Below are positions 1 to 11,869 of a stretch of 64,000 nt of DNA, in pieces. A model generated the notes under the pieces. It saw nothing but the letters and a program-made list of their open reading frames with translations. It was not told the DNA's origin and did not search any database. Position numbers and translations under genes: made by a program. Position 1 is the stretch's first letter. Each line of letters begins with the position of its first letter. The stretch covers positions 7,499,501 to 7,563,500 of the forward strand of contig CM065378.1 in the NCBI GenBank assembly GCA_033060915.1. Reading direction: 5' to 3'. This stretch comes from Euryodendron excelsum (taxonomy: Eukaryota > Streptophyta > Magnoliopsida > Ericales > Pentaphylacaceae).

Positions 1-1169
1 CAGAGCATCCAAACTTGCAAATGATAATTATAATTTTAAATTCAAAAAATACAAACTTGTAAAATTGTTCCAAACTCCAAAGTCCAAACTTATGTACAGG
101 TTATCCAAAAAAACAATTAGAAAACTTTATTTAAACTTGAAATTTAAAACTCACAACCATTAATGGATTGATCACGTAATCAAGTCACATTAGGACTTGC
201 ACCATCCTCAGTATCTAAAGGATTCATTCAATTGAAATCCATATTCAATCATTAAAAAATGCCACTGAAACGTAAGCTGAAATTTTGAAAAATGCAGTCC
301 AAAGTAACACAATAGTTCTACCAACCAAGGAATAAAAAAATAAAAAAGAAGAAGAAGAAGAAGAAGAATAACCAAAGTAGAGATAATAGGACAAAAATAA
401 AATAGCATAACTTTTTTTTTTTATAGAAAAGATAACCATTTCCTACGACACTCAACAAAACATGGGATGCTACATATGACATTAGCAAGAAAGATAAAAA
501 AAAAGAAAATCTAAAATAAAACAATTTATTTTCCTAGTGTTTTAAGAATACCCAATTGGCATTTTCATTTCCTAGTCTTCTAAGAATTAAAGAACATAGA
601 ACCAAAAATGAATTTCTTTTTGGCGACTAAAACTATATATGCACATATCCATGAATATCCAATTGCCTATTTCATATTCATGAACATATTAATGAATATC
701 CAGTTTTATACCTTTGCTTGAGCAACCAAACAGAGCTTTTAGTCTTCAAGTCAAATTCACATGGAAGATATGCAGATACAAACACACCTAGAGAGAGAGA
801 GAGAGAGTACCTTGGTGAGAATGAGATAAAAAAGTTATGCCCCAACTTTGTTTGGTGACTAACACTATTTGGGTAAAACAACAAAACCAACAAAACAAAG
901 ATTGGATTTTGGAGACAAATATTTATGAACTATAATTAATATACCCAACAAAGAATTTATGTACCTGCCTAACAAATAAATGAGCACACTTCAATGTTAA
1001 AATTGTGTTAAATTTCCTAACAAAGAAATTTTCAAATGCTTGCTTGATGTAGAAAAGAAAAAAGATCTCAAAGTGAGCTTATACTTTTGGTAAAATCTCA
1101 TGCATTTGTAGTATGGATGGCTATAGAGAAATTTATATTAACATGAGGGAAACAAAGGAAAAAAGAACA
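1..1169. other. AT-rich intergenic sequence, no gene recognised
   Basis: No open frame here resembles a protein. The stretch is AT-rich, with a (GA) dinucleotide tract at about 788-806. Two splice-donor-like GTAC sites on the minus strand (near 812 and 964) could belong to an unidentified transcript but have no supported exon. Confidence 0.5.
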
Positions 1170-1859
1170 TTACTCTTCAGGTAATAGCTCTGAGATGTTC
1201 TTCCTTAGGTGTATTTTTGGATCTCCAGTTAGCCACAATCTCTTTTTCCTATACAGTTCCACTAAAAGAACACAGTTAGAAATAGAATCCACTGAGAAGG
1301 CTATCATATGAGACCAAATAAAAGGTTTAGGAGCTTACCAGTTCTAGGATCAGGACATGTGAGTCCCAAAAACCTGCTATTAATTAGAGAAAAAAAATAA
1401 AGCTAATCGTAGAGTCTCCATACAAAGTGTAACAGATTATGTATATACCCAAAATGTTTAACAAAAAGTTCACATAGGGAGTAAGTTTTACATAATAAGA
1501 GTGATGGTTAGCCACTACCAAAAGATACGCATACTTTACAAAAATAACGTGTTTTCTTTACAAAACAAAAGTCATCCAATAATCTTCTATCTTTAAACTT
1601 GCTCTTTTAGAAGTCCTCCATTGCCTTAACCATGCATTTCCTTCATCACTCTCCAAAATGTCTTTGTATCAATTCTCACACATGATCGCCAGTAAGGAGC
1701 ATGCACGATAACCTAGTTATTAAGACACCAAAATCAATAAAAAAAAAACATATGTGGATAAGAAGAATGTAAGATTAAAGGTACCTTATTGTTGTATCGC
1801 CAGCGGAGCAATCTAGTTGTATTTGTTCTTTTGAGCTCTCTAACTTTTTCATCCCAATC
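1170..1859 (-). pseudogene. Unidentified exon-like blocks downstream of the Helitron helicase
   Basis: Four short blocks on the minus strand look like exons. Block a is 1785-1859, with an AG acceptor and a GTACC donor. Block b is 1631-1712, with acceptor CTAG and donor GTTAAG. Block c is 1339-1373, with acceptor GCAG and donor GTAAGC. Block d is 1170-1261 and starts after TTTTAG. Blocks a and b join in phase 0 and encode about 52 residues that are basic and rich in Trp and Arg (for example LLRWRYNNK and FWRVMKEMH). Block d has a 29-codon open frame ending in TAA, with the motif LYRKKRLWLTGDP. The longest frames of c and d fit each other, but they are one base out of phase with b, so the gene is either broken or spliced differently. 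I do not recognise the family. The blocks lie on the same strand as the Helitron helicase and just beyond its stop, so a captured host gene fragment is possible, as is an unrelated gene. That is inference. Confidence 0.35.
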
Positions 1860-1994
1860 CTATAAAAGTCCAGTTATAGAAATGTTTGAGCTCTCTAATT
1901 TTGTTATAAAAATGTTTTCCATCAACCAAAAAAAAAAAAACTTCAAAAGAAATTATACCTTTTATAAAATTATATCAATTTGATAAATAGAACA

Positions 1995-2762
1995 TTATAA
2001 CAAAACTTCAGGATAAACAATGTTTATTGTAGAATCTGAGCCATCACGGGGAAGAAGGACACATATACGATCAAAAGATGTGCATCTAGATAATGCCACA
2101 TATAATTGCCCATGACTAAATACTGGTGTACGCAAATCAACTCCAACAAATTTCACTGATTGTCCTTGAGATTTGTTAATAGTTAGGGCATATGCTAATC
2201 GAACTGGAAATTGGCGTCTTGTCATTCGAAAAGGCAATTCTGCGGATGACGGTGTTAAGGATATTCTTGGTATGAAGACAAAATTGCCTGAATTTTCTCC
2301 ACTTAAAATTTGAGCTTCGATTATAAAAGTGCCGCACTGAACAACCATCAATCTTGTGCCATTACAAAGACCATCCTTTGGTGCAATGTTTCTTAACAAC
2401 ATTATAGGACAACCCACTTTCAAGTCTAGCTTAAAAGGAGGGAGCCCAGGAGGATCCAATGAGTTTAAATACTCGTTAGGATATCGATTTGTAATTGTAG
2501 GATTGATTGCATCCTCTCCAGACATTTTATCTGCAGCTAAATATGTAAATGTATCTCCTGGAAAAATGTTCAATGCAGCAATGTTGATAGCATTGACATC
2601 CTCATTCCGAGCAGAAAGGATTATGCGTTCAGTTAAAAAGGTTGGGGTCATTGTACCCACTAAATCCAGATGTGGATAAACTGTTGATATCAACTCATTC
2701 AAATCTTGACATTTGTGTATTGTTGAAGGAAGTTTAATAGCTTCTTGAGGATTGGTCCCAAC
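1995..2762 (-). pseudogene. Helitron PIF1-type helicase, C-terminal exon
   Basis: The last exon starts after a TATTTTAG acceptor and runs 255 codons to a TAA stop at 1995-1997. It holds the late helicase motifs: [17 protein letters not shown], the region around [10 protein letters not shown] (motif V-like), and [10 protein letters not shown] (motif VI-like). Length and motif order match the C-terminal half of plant Helitron helicases. No stop or shift interrupts it. The unidentified exon-like blocks at 1170-1859 follow on the same strand. Confidence 0.85.
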
Positions 2763-2864
2763 CTAAAATATAGATATTAGAATCAATTAAAATACGGAAG
2801 TGTAAAAAAATTTCGTCAATTTAAAAATAGCATTTCACAAAGAAAAAGTTTGAAGAAGTATGAC

Positions 2865-3461
2865 CTCCATCAAGAATTTCGCAAAGTTAGCATTTCCAAG
2901 ATCTGCAATGTTTAAGCGCATGTTCACATCCAAAGTTAAAACATGTATGTCCTTCCATAGAAAAGAATGCCTCAATGATGCATTAACAATTTGCTCACGA
3001 ACTCCCTTAGTTATAACTGGTAGGATTTGTCGAAAGTCTCCACCAAGAACAACAGTGATACCTCCAAATGGCTTTTCACTATCACAAATATCTCGAAGTG
3101 TGTGATCGACTGCTTCAATACAATGTCTATGTTGCATAGGAACTTTATCCCAAATTATGAGTTTTGCTTTTTTAAACAACTCTGCATGCAATGATTGTTT
3201 GCTAAATCCACAAACTGAATTTTCCACGACATCTAATGGGATGCAAAATGTTGAATGTGCAGTGCGACCTCCTACCAATAATAGTGATGCAATACCAGAC
3301 GAAGCAACAGTGACAACAATATGCCCAAGGCTGCGACATTTCATCGTAATTGTATTGTACAAAAACGTTTTTCCTATTCCAGCACCCCCACTCAAAAAGA
3401 AAATAGTTCCTTTACTTTCAAAGACTGAAGAAGTGATAGCAAGCAGAGCGTTGTGCATCAT
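2865..3461 (-). pseudogene. Helitron PIF1-type helicase, N-terminal half
   Basis: This segment holds the first helicase motifs of the RepHel protein. Walker A is GGAGIGKT (residues 25-32 of the frame), and the motif [11 protein letters not shown] follows. The Walker B position reads [11 protein letters not shown]1 and Helitron helicases normally have Asp-Glu here, so the catalytic Glu is replaced by Lys, which one G-to-A change would explain (codon at 3144-3146). The exon ends at a GTCATA donor (2863-2864) and joins 2762 in phase 0 over a 102-bp intron, giving the conserved FLMEVGTNPQE junction. The segment is out of frame with the Rep exon. With the lost Glu, ATP hydrolysis would be expected to fail even if the frame were intact. 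Confidence 0.8.
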
Positions 3462-6310
3462 TAAGACGATCTATATTAATTTGTGCATCTGCTTGTTGTG
3501 CATCATTCTGCAATTGTTGATGTTCCAATATCAATCTATTACCAACTATTACACTCCAATTTCCAGTTGCTTGTGGCATAGGTGGGAAGTCAGTTAAACT
3601 TTTGCTTGATTCTTGAAGCAATTGGTTCAAAAGATATAAACCATAATCTTCAATTTGAGCCTCAGTTGGGTTAGCAATGGCAAATAAAGTGCGAATCTTG
3701 TATGCAAGATCATCACATATATACATTGAGAACTGTTTCCATAATGCATATGGTTGCAATGGAGAACACTGTGTGAGAATAATACTGAACAATCTCCTTA
3801 ATTGGTGTCCAGTTTTCATAATTGCAGCCTCTTGAAGGCACTTTATCCATTCTCCATCGTCTTCTAAAAGTCCTTTTGCAACACATGCTGATTTAAATGT
3901 ATCAAATAATACGTTGTTGACCGTGCGTAAACATTGAAATGATTGTGGTCCTTTGACAACAGTTAACAGCAAACGTAGATAAAATCTTTCACCACAATTA
4001 GGGCTAGCAAAGTACATTCTCCCAATTGCATACCCTTTTTTTCTTGGTGTCCAAATCTTTTTTGACTTGTTCCAGACAAAATGTTGAGGAAATTCCTGGT
4101 AAGTAAATGCACGTGTAGCTTCATTAGAAGCGCAACATGAAAAAAAACCAGTTAAAGTCGACATTTGTTGCCCAGCTCTAGAAACGATAGTATCCAATGA
4201 TTCAGCAGGATTAAAAATAACACAGTGCATTCCAGGTAAATGAAGTGCCAATCTTACAACTGCAGGCATCTCCTCGTGCATGGAATGACCAAATATTCGC
4301 CAAGCAGCTTCTGGTGGCCCAATATACCTCGCATCAAGATATTGTTGGATCTCATTTGCCATTCCCAACACCATTGTTGTACGATCATAACCTTTGTAGA
4401 TGTATTTGTGAATATATTTGACACATCTCAATCCTGCACAAACTTCCACATTTATATGACAGTTGAACCGTTTAGAAAGATATGCATTGTACGGTACAAC
4501 ATCTCTATTATCCACTTGTTGCCCCTTCACAGTATATAATCGACCATTATTGCGCCGACGATAAATGGGATATCCATCTTGGTCCATAGTTGTTGCTTCT
4601 GCAAATGTTCGAGGGTATCCTTTCGTGCATTTACCATTTTCCATACATGGTGCTTGTGGATTTCGAGCACCGCACGGTCCATGTATCATACAACACTTAA
4701 CAGTTTCAAAAAGCATAGGATCATCATCTGGATTTGGAAATTCAGCGGAGACTACTTTATCTACCTGCGTAACTGTCCGAATTTTATCTTGCCCTTCAAG
4801 AAATAAAAGTGCGTGCATATGTGGTAAGCCCCGTTTTTGAAATTCAATTGTAAAAACATGTGCAACTTTGTTACCAAACAATTTCATTGTTTCAATCTCC
4901 TTCATCAAACAATTCCTCTTCAGCTCAAAAACACGGGCAATTAAATCAGGACGGTCAACAGGTTTCTGATGAGGCAGTAAAGCTGAAGTAATTTCTGGCC
5001 AATTGGGATTTGTAGTCATGGTGAGGAAAATATCTGGATGTTGGTTATACCGCGTGATAGCCATTGAATCCTGAAATATTTCAAACATATGTCTAGGGCT
5101 TCCAGTAAATGAAGATGGCAAAACAAATCTTTGACCAATTTGATTAGGTCCTATCTCATTTGGATCAATATCTGTCAAATCTTGGTAAAGTTCAGCATGA
5201 AGTTTCCCTTGATTAAGCTTGTAGTATGTCAATCGGTTTTGCTCAGTGGCTGCCCATGCATCTACCAAAAACTCCTGAAATAGTTTTCCTCCTCTCAAAA
5301 TTGTTGAATATTCTGTGGGTCGTTCAAACAAACGATAACTATAAAATTGCATCTGTGTAAGTCGATCAGTTAAAGCTTGACCATGTAGCACGTCCCACTG
5401 TTTAAGATCAGGTTCCCATCCAAGCTCACCATATGGGAATAGTAAAACATAATGTAATGGCAAATAAGCTGGGTGACATTCACTGATTTGCATCAACTCA
5501 TTACTTCCACTTAGGTGTAAGATAATATCTCTCATCCCATTAACCTCAGTTCCATCTCCTGGTATTACCACAACAATCTCATCAGTTGTTGGTAGATTAT
5601 ACCGCCGTCGATCTGTAGCTGAACTGTAATGTAGATGAGCAGGTAAATTTTGCCCTTCCAAGGCTAATTGGTTTAGAATTGCATATGCCTGACGAAATTT
5701 ATCCACAAATGGATTAACTTGCAATAAACTATTTTGAATTGTTTCGAGAACATCCCTTCTTAAGTGAGGATTTCTACGATTACGAATTTCTAAAGCTGAA
5801 CCAGGATCATATATGTAAAGCTGAGCATAAACAGGATCTTGCCCTGATTGTGGTAGTAATGATCCTGTTCGATGACGCAATTCCCCATGAATAGTAAATG
5901 ATGTAGGTCCTCTTCCATTAAGTACTCTTGAATCCAATGTAGCACCGAGACTTGTAAAAGCATTGGCTGCATTGTACACTCGAGTATACTGTCGAAAAGA
6001 TTTTGATTGATCATCATTCCCATCATATAATGCTTGAAGTAATGGAGGGGGTTTAATAAGTTGAGGTAGCCTAATCTTTCCTTGCAAGCAGCAAGTTCCA
6101 AAAAGGGGACGTACTGCAGAAGATTTTGCCAATTTTTCATTCATCCAATGTAAGGCTGAACAATGAGGACACAATACATCCATTTTGCCGAGAAAATGCC
6201 GACCTAGATTTATGTCTGCCCGAGGATGAGCCCTTGTACTCATAGGCATATCTTCTAATTCATCATCACTACACAGATCCTCTCGACAGAGTTGGTTGGC
6301 AGGAACGGGC
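3418..6310 (-). pseudogene. Helitron Rep (HUH nuclease) portion of RepHel
   Basis: This is the large Rep exon of the Helitron, about 960 codons. A CPHC zinc-finger-like motif lies near its start. The Helitron-like N domain follows. The HUH nuclease motif HMH (PHMHALLFL) is at about 4813-4821, and the paired catalytic tyrosines (YIHKYIYKG) are about 135 residues further on, near 4390-4416. HUH Rep proteins nick one DNA strand and form a phosphotyrosine link; both the His pair and the Tyr pair are present here. A Cys-rich segment between them (CMENGKCTKGYPRTF) is also typical. The frame ends at 3418 shortly after LNDAQR, the usual start of the helicase, and the helicase continues in another frame. 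A frameshift therefore lies at about 3435-3445. The Rep half is otherwise open, so the inactivation looks fairly recent. Confidence 0.85.
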
Positions 6311-6384
6311 CTACAAATTTGTTTATACACAATTATAAATTTGTAAAGTGAAATGATAAAAATATAGTAGATGTGCTGATTTAC

Positions 6385-6644
6385 CAATTATTTTGTGGAG
6401 CTGTTGATGTGCTTGGCATAACTAAGAAACACGTGGAAGGATGCGTAACTGTAGTTCGTTTTTTTGCAAGTTGAATGACATTAGTTGTCTTTGTTCCCTC
6501 TTCCAGGCAAGCACGTTTGCGACGACTCGGTACTAAAGGAATACATGTAGGTTGTGTAGGTTGAATACATTCTCCTAATTTCTCTCGTTCTCGTCGAGCA
6601 CGTTGAGCCAATGTAGCCTTAGATATAACGTTATCATTGGGTGC
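6385..6644 (-). pseudogene. Helitron RepHel, N-terminal exon
   Basis: This exon opens right after a TTTTAG acceptor and encodes a basic N-terminal region containing the string AQRARREREK, then a Ser/Thr/Pro-rich stretch. It ends with a GTAAAT donor at 6383-6384. Joining it to 6310 over a 74-bp intron rebuilds a TGG Trp codon and keeps frame, which supports the splice. Such basic N-termini are common in plant Helitron proteins but carry no diagnostic motif. The true start codon is not identified: an in-frame ATG is absent at the exon start, so translation probably begins in an upstream exon. Confidence 0.6.
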
Positions 6645-8839
6645 CTAAAATATAAATACTAATCAATGGTTGCGAGAATGAATGTTAGCATGTACATCTT
6701 CTATCTAACAAAACACATCGCTTTTTAAAAATGTCCTACATGTCACTTCATTTAACGGATGAGATTTATTTATTTGTGGGTCCCACAAATTCTAACCGTT
6801 TCTCCCTCTTTATTTCCTTTTCAGCTTGCCTCTTCAAATTCTTGCTTGTAAAAATCAAATTAATGGGTCCTTTCACTGTCATGTGCAATTAATGCGTCAT
6901 TTTGCAAACCAAGTATTCTCTCTCTTCTGTCCAACAACAACCCCTCTTATTCTAAAGTTCTCTCTCCCTCTCTCAAACCAACAAATTCAAATGGGCCGTG
7001 GGGTACGACTATGGAAGTAGCCACCGTTGTAGGTGATGGTGGTATTTTAAAGGCGAGGGAGTGAAGAGATGGTTTTGGGTTCTGTTCACTGAGGGTGTGT
7101 ATGTTTTGTTCACATGGATGAGAGAGGGAATTTTGGTAATGCAAATGCATGCAGTTCTTTTTGTCTTTTTTTGGGATTTATGTTGTGTCATATAGTGGGG
7201 TGGGCTAAGTTACATGATTTTCTTTTGTTTCATTATTTAATTTCTTTTGATGGATTCAATTCTTGGTTCGATTTGAGAATTGGGTTTGGATCAATTTCTT
7301 AAAGGATATTGATTTGGCTTTTTTGAGTTTGTGGGTTGTTAGCTTACTACTTGAGCAAAAATCATTAAAGCATAAGCTTGACCAGAAATCATTAATGTTA
7401 TTTGATTTGTGTTGCATCACTGATATTTTAATGGAAGTGATTGTATGACATGGAATCTTGTTGTACCTTTTCCACTTGGTGGTTAATACATAATACTTGG
7501 GGTTATATATTACTTAATCAGTTGGTTTGGTTTTCTAGATGAAATTCACTTGATGGTTATCCTTTTTAAGAGACAATTTTTGTATGTTGGGTGAGGGAGC
7601 GGAATAGAACCTCTCTTTTATGGTGGTTAATAATAAGTTGGTCTCGTGTGCCTATTGCCGGTTTCATATTTTTTTGTTATCATTTGGGGTTGTCATTTAT
7701 GTTACTGCTATGTTTTGGAAATTAACAATTTTTCTGTACACCCATTCATTAATAGCAGTCTTCTGTTTTATTTATCAAAAAAAAAAATCAATCGCATTTG
7801 AAATTTATACTCTTCACATATTTATTAAAATAATGGTGAATGTGCAGTAAGATGATCTCCCCCTATTAATTTTTTACATCCAATGTATATTTGTCTCGAT
7901 TAATTTGGAGATAAAACATAGGCGTCATTATTGGCGTTGAGCAATACATTAGTGCATCCCATTAGAGGCAGAGAACAAAAACCAAGAAAACTCAATGGCT
8001 AAGTACGCCACAGCTTCCTTCTTCTAACCTCTCACTTTGTCTTCCTCTCCCATAAACTACCTTAGATGGCCACCCATAGATCACGCAACCCGCACACTTT
8101 CTAAAACCTCTCCTATATCTCGAGCCCACCATCTCCCTTCTCTCTCACCTTGGTCTATCACTGTATATACCCATGGTCACCATGGTCACAACCCAGGCGA
8201 CACTATATGCCACACCTAACCACCCCTCTCTCTTAGGACAATTTTCTCCATAGACCCACCCAAGCAGGGACGAATGAGGAATTTTATTGAGAGGGCCCAT
8301 GGAAGATTATGGTAAAAAAATATTAATGCCAAAACCACTGCCCAAACCATTTAGTTAGTAGCACCAATCAATTTGAAATATTTTTTTGGGTAATTTATTT
8401 TGATTTATGCTCTTTATTGATAAAGTACTTGTGGTTATTTTTTGTTTGGTTTGCATTTTTTATCGGATATCTGCACATCAAAGAACTTTGCTACAAAAGC
8501 AAAGTTGTTAAAATATGATTCCATTCTAATAGGAGCATAAATTTTAAGAGTGAGTATCCACCCAGAATATATCCACCCAAAGCAAACAGATTTGCCACAA
8601 AACAATATAAAAATATCCACGCAAAAAGAACAGGTGCAATCAAGATAGTCTATCTAACAATTTCCAATTAGCCCTCAATTAATATAAGTACCAAAACAAA
8701 ACCTACTTCTCTAAATCACTAAAGAGAATTGGAGTCAAATTAAAACTGAAGAGATAATGACAAAAACTGAAGACATAGTAGAACCTTTTAGCCTTTCTTA
8801 CCCATTTCATTCTCACCCAATAATGTCAAATTCATTTAA
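6645..8839. other. Intergenic, no gene recognised
   Basis: No convincing coding sequence. The open frames at about 6.8-7.9 kb are short and have no recognisable motifs. A pyrimidine-rich tract near 6920-6975 resembles a plant leader or promoter but leads into no gene I can support. The missing 5' exon and the 5' end of the Helitron should lie in this stretch. Confidence 0.4.
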
Positions 8840-10930
8840 TTATATAATAAAAATTACTTTTTTTCCTGCTTTTAAATTATATTGTTCAGTTTTTGTTTTA
8901 TTATCAGAATTATTATTAGTTTCATGTAAGAGATATGATTGGTGTTTTAAGTTGTGTATAACTTTTTCCCTACCAAGCGCAAGAGTTCCACCAACGTATT
9001 TGGCATGGTGAACACCATTATCATAGACCCATAAAAAGGTCCCACCAATATGCGTAATAGAGCCTTTTGTACCTTTTATTTTATTGGCATACTTTACACG
9101 ATCACGTAATAGGCTGTAGGTATGCATGTTTTCACAAAATATACGCTTAAAAAAATATACATTATCATGATTTAGCTAATGCATGCTCCAAAGTAGGCAC
9201 ATTAAAAATAAAAACAGTTTATTAAAAATGGTAAATATTAAAAAATAATTAATTAAAATTGTTTGAAGATCTATACCACTTGACATGCATTTTGCTTTCC
9301 CTTGCTAATAAAGCTTGCCTTTTCTTTTTCTTCGGACACCGGGTTTGCCTTTGCTTTTGCCTATTTCATTACAAAAATAAAACATATAAAGAAAGGAACA
9401 AAAATAATAAGAAAATAGATTTGAAATTAATTAAACATGTTTGAAGAACTATACCACTTGGCATGCATTTTGCTTTCCCTTGCTAATAGAGATTGCCTTT
9501 TGTTTTCCCTTAGACATTGTGTTTGTCTTTGCTTTCGGCTTTTTCGTTAAAAATATTAAGTAAATAAGGAATAAGTGAAACATATAAAGAAAGGAAAAAA
9601 AATTAATAAGAAAATAAATTTGAAATTAATTAAAAATGTTTGAGGAACTATACCACTTGACATGCATTTTCCTTTCCCTTGCTAATAGAGTTTGACTTTT
9701 CTTTCCCCTTGGACACCGCGTTTGCCTTTGCTTTTGCTTTTGCATTTTTCTTAAAAAAATTAAACAAATAAAGAATAAGTAAAACATATAAAGAAAGGAA
9801 AAAAGTAATAAGAAAATATATTTGAATGGTACGCTAACCTCACGAATTCGAATGGCATTAAAATCTTGTTCATCGCGGATCACAATATCTATATTATTTT
9901 CACGAAGCAACCGCACCTATATATTTGAAAGGTAAAAAATTACTTTCTATTAAAAAAATATAAATTAAATAATAAAAAAAATTAAATCAAGAAAGCTCAT
10001 CTTACAGTTCGTTGCAAGTCTACATCCACCTGTAAGTTAGATGTAAAATAGCAATATTCAAAATTCAATGATAAAAAACGTTGATGTAAAAAAGTAATAT
10101 GAATTTTAACCTATAAAAAACAATCAACTTACATGACCAAAAATAGTGATATTGTCCATGATCAAAGAGCGTTGTAGGTTGATTGAGCCTAACAAAAAAT
10201 ACAAATAAATTAAAGTAGGACATAGGTGCAAAAGTTAGCAAGAATAGAACACCCAAACTTTCCCCTACTACATGTAGTTTACATACACCAGTAGAGAGGG
10301 AGAGAGAGAGATTAAAAAAAAAACAATGACTCCAAACTCATTAAAAAAAAGGGGAAAAGGAAACATAGAAAATGGAAAAAAAACTGAACCCATTTGCTGG
10401 AAATTTGCTGGGAAATTGAACCCATTTGTTTGATCAAAGCATTTATGAGATTGAAGTAAAAAAAAAAAAGTATATAGCACAACCAAAGATCGACTTCAGC
10501 AAATTACAATGAAAATTAAAAAAAAAAAAAAAGCCTAGAGCTTAAGCAACAATACAATGTGTATGTATGTATGAAGGGAAGCTTAACCAACATCTAAATA
10601 CAAAACATAGTAACTTTTATGAGGTTTTAACACCATGACAAAGGCAATCAGCTTTTTGACATAAAACTTCCCGAAATTGGCAAGACCCACCAAACATGCA
10701 ATCAAGTTCAATAGTGTATACTAATGTTAAAAAAATTAGAAGACCAAAATATATAACCTCAATCAAATGGCAATAAGTACAAAATAGAGTAGAATAAACC
10801 ATTGAAGATTAATAAAATAGAGCAGAATATACCATTAAAGCACTCACAAACAATTGATCAAACACAAAGAGCTCCTTCAGCTTGTCTATTGCCGAAATTG
10901 ATGAGGCATTAAATCAAGGGATGGGTAGCT
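8840..10930 (-). pseudogene. Possible multi-exon gene with triplicated lysine-rich exon, unidentified
   Basis: A series of exon-like blocks on the minus strand shares phase 0 at almost every border. One block near 10862-10925 ends at a GTGAGT donor. A block near 10138-10193 lies between TTAG and GTAAGT. A 24-base block near 10013-10036 lies between ACAG and GTAAGA. The next, near 9840-9917, reads LLRENNIDIVIRDEQDF and ends with a GTTAGC donor. Three Lys-rich blocks then lie inside tandem repeats (9261-9830), each encoding SKGK-type peptides and ending in NACQV before a GTATAG donor. A final open stretch near 8886-9120 contains GGTFLWVYDNGVHHAKYVGG. I do not recognise the protein. One of the three Lys-rich copies has an in-frame stop, and two lack a clean AG acceptor, so the gene may be decayed. 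Consistent phase and the leader-like sequence upstream (11.0-11.25 kb) argue that it is or was a gene. Confidence 0.35.
9261..9830. repeat. Three tandem copies of a ~180-200 bp unit
   Basis: The unit begins GTTTGAAGATCTATACCACT or close variants at 9261, 9439 and 9638 (spacing 178 and 199). Each unit holds an AT-rich half with AAACATATAAAGAAAGGA and a half rich in TTTGCTTT motifs. On the minus strand the second half reads as the Lys-rich exon described for the overlapping gene. Confidence 0.8.
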
Positions 10931-11007
10931 CAAAGTGTGGGTGTGCAGCAGTGCAGGTCGCAAAGAATGGGTCTGTCGAAGTGTGGGTGTGCAGCACCTC
11001 ACTCCTC

Positions 11008-11260
11008 CACCATGGTGAGAAACAAAACCAGAGAGCCCTTGCCGGGTGTGGCAAACGCAGGAAAAAAAAACCATAAAAAGAAACAAAATCAAAAAAAAAA
11101 AAAAAAAAAAAGCAGGGCTTGCCGAAAAACTTACCAAAGTGGGTGTGGCGAACGCAGAGAGAGAGAGAGAGAGAGAGAGTAGAAGAGAAGAGACAGAGAA
11201 ATTTGAAAAGAGGTATGCGGGGTCTTTGGACTGTGCACCCAATTTGGTAAGAGAAAAGTG
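11008..11260. repeat. Leader-like block, copy 1 of a direct duplication
   Basis: The block GTGAGAAACAAAACCAGAGA at 11015, followed by GGGTGTGGCAAACGCAGG, an A-rich run, GCAGGGCTTGC and a (GA)n tract, recurs at 12846 in the same orientation, 1,831 bp away. Read on the minus strand it is a pyrimidine-rich sequence with a (CT)n tract, as in plant 5' untranslated regions. It lies just upstream of the possible minus-strand gene at 8.84-10.93 kb, so it may be that gene's leader or promoter. Confidence 0.6.
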
Positions 11261-11261
11261 A

Positions 11262-11405
11262 CTTGGTTTTTTTAAGCTTATAAGCAAAAAAGCTAAAAAA
11301 ATTTGGTTTTTTTGTTTTTTTGTTTTTGCTTTTTTTGCTTATCTTTAACTAAAATAAAGCCAGAAAACAAAAAAGCTAAAAAAAATTGTACCAAACGGGG
11401 CCCTT
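11262..11405. mobile_element. MITE-like element, AAGCTTATAAGC family
   Basis: A short element made of two complementary A/T-rich arms around a poly-T stretch. Its right end reads TTGTACCAAACGGGGCCC. Similar elements lie at about 14997-15203 and 45530-45754 and perhaps 61675-61860. The terminal motif resembles hAT-type MITEs, but I could not define a clean target duplication. Confidence 0.45.
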
Positions 11406-11869
11406 AGTCTCAAGGCAAAAAACCAAATGACCCATTCATTCCTTAGTGTATGAGCATTATGTGGACATGCTAATGCAAAAGATTTAGAAAATTTTGGGAA
11501 AAGTAGAAAAAATATAAATTTAGAAGTCTTCAATTTTATCTAAGAACTGGATCCTATTTAAATAACGAAGGGTTCTAGTGATATTTGCATGAGTCATAAT
11601 TAAGAATGAAATAAGGGGTCTCAAATTTAGAAGCCTTGAACATAAATTTATGTTCTCTTGAGTGCCGAGAAATTGAAGGGGTCTCAAGTTCAGTAGACCA
11701 ACCAAACAAACAGTAATTAAGAATGAAATTCAATAAGAAACTTTACTAAGCACTAAGCACTTTCAATTTGGAAATTGAACGCTGCAATTATACTAACCAT
11801 TGAGAAATAATAATCGTGGAAATAATAATGAAATTCAATAACAAACTTATGCAAAAGACATTCCTCAGT

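Larger units (their letters stand above)
1995..6644 (-). mobile_element. Degenerate autonomous Helitron (Rep-helicase coding core)
   Basis: The block encodes, in order on the minus strand, an N-terminal region, a Helitron-like N domain with an HUH nuclease motif and paired tyrosines, and a PIF1-type helicase. This is the RepHel arrangement that defines Helitrons, which move by a rolling-circle mechanism. Two introns (6311-6384 and 2763-2864) keep the frame. A frameshift near 3440 and a lost Walker B glutamate mark it as inactive. An AG acceptor at 6645-6646 implies at least one more 5' exon further right, which I could not find. I also could not locate the 5' TC end or the 3' hairpin with CTRR, so the element borders are unknown and these coordinates cover only the coding core. 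Confidence 0.85.

Noticed and set aside
2356..4840. Plus-strand open frames of 75-146 codons across the Helitron
   Set aside because: All are antisense shadows of the Rep-helicase exons.
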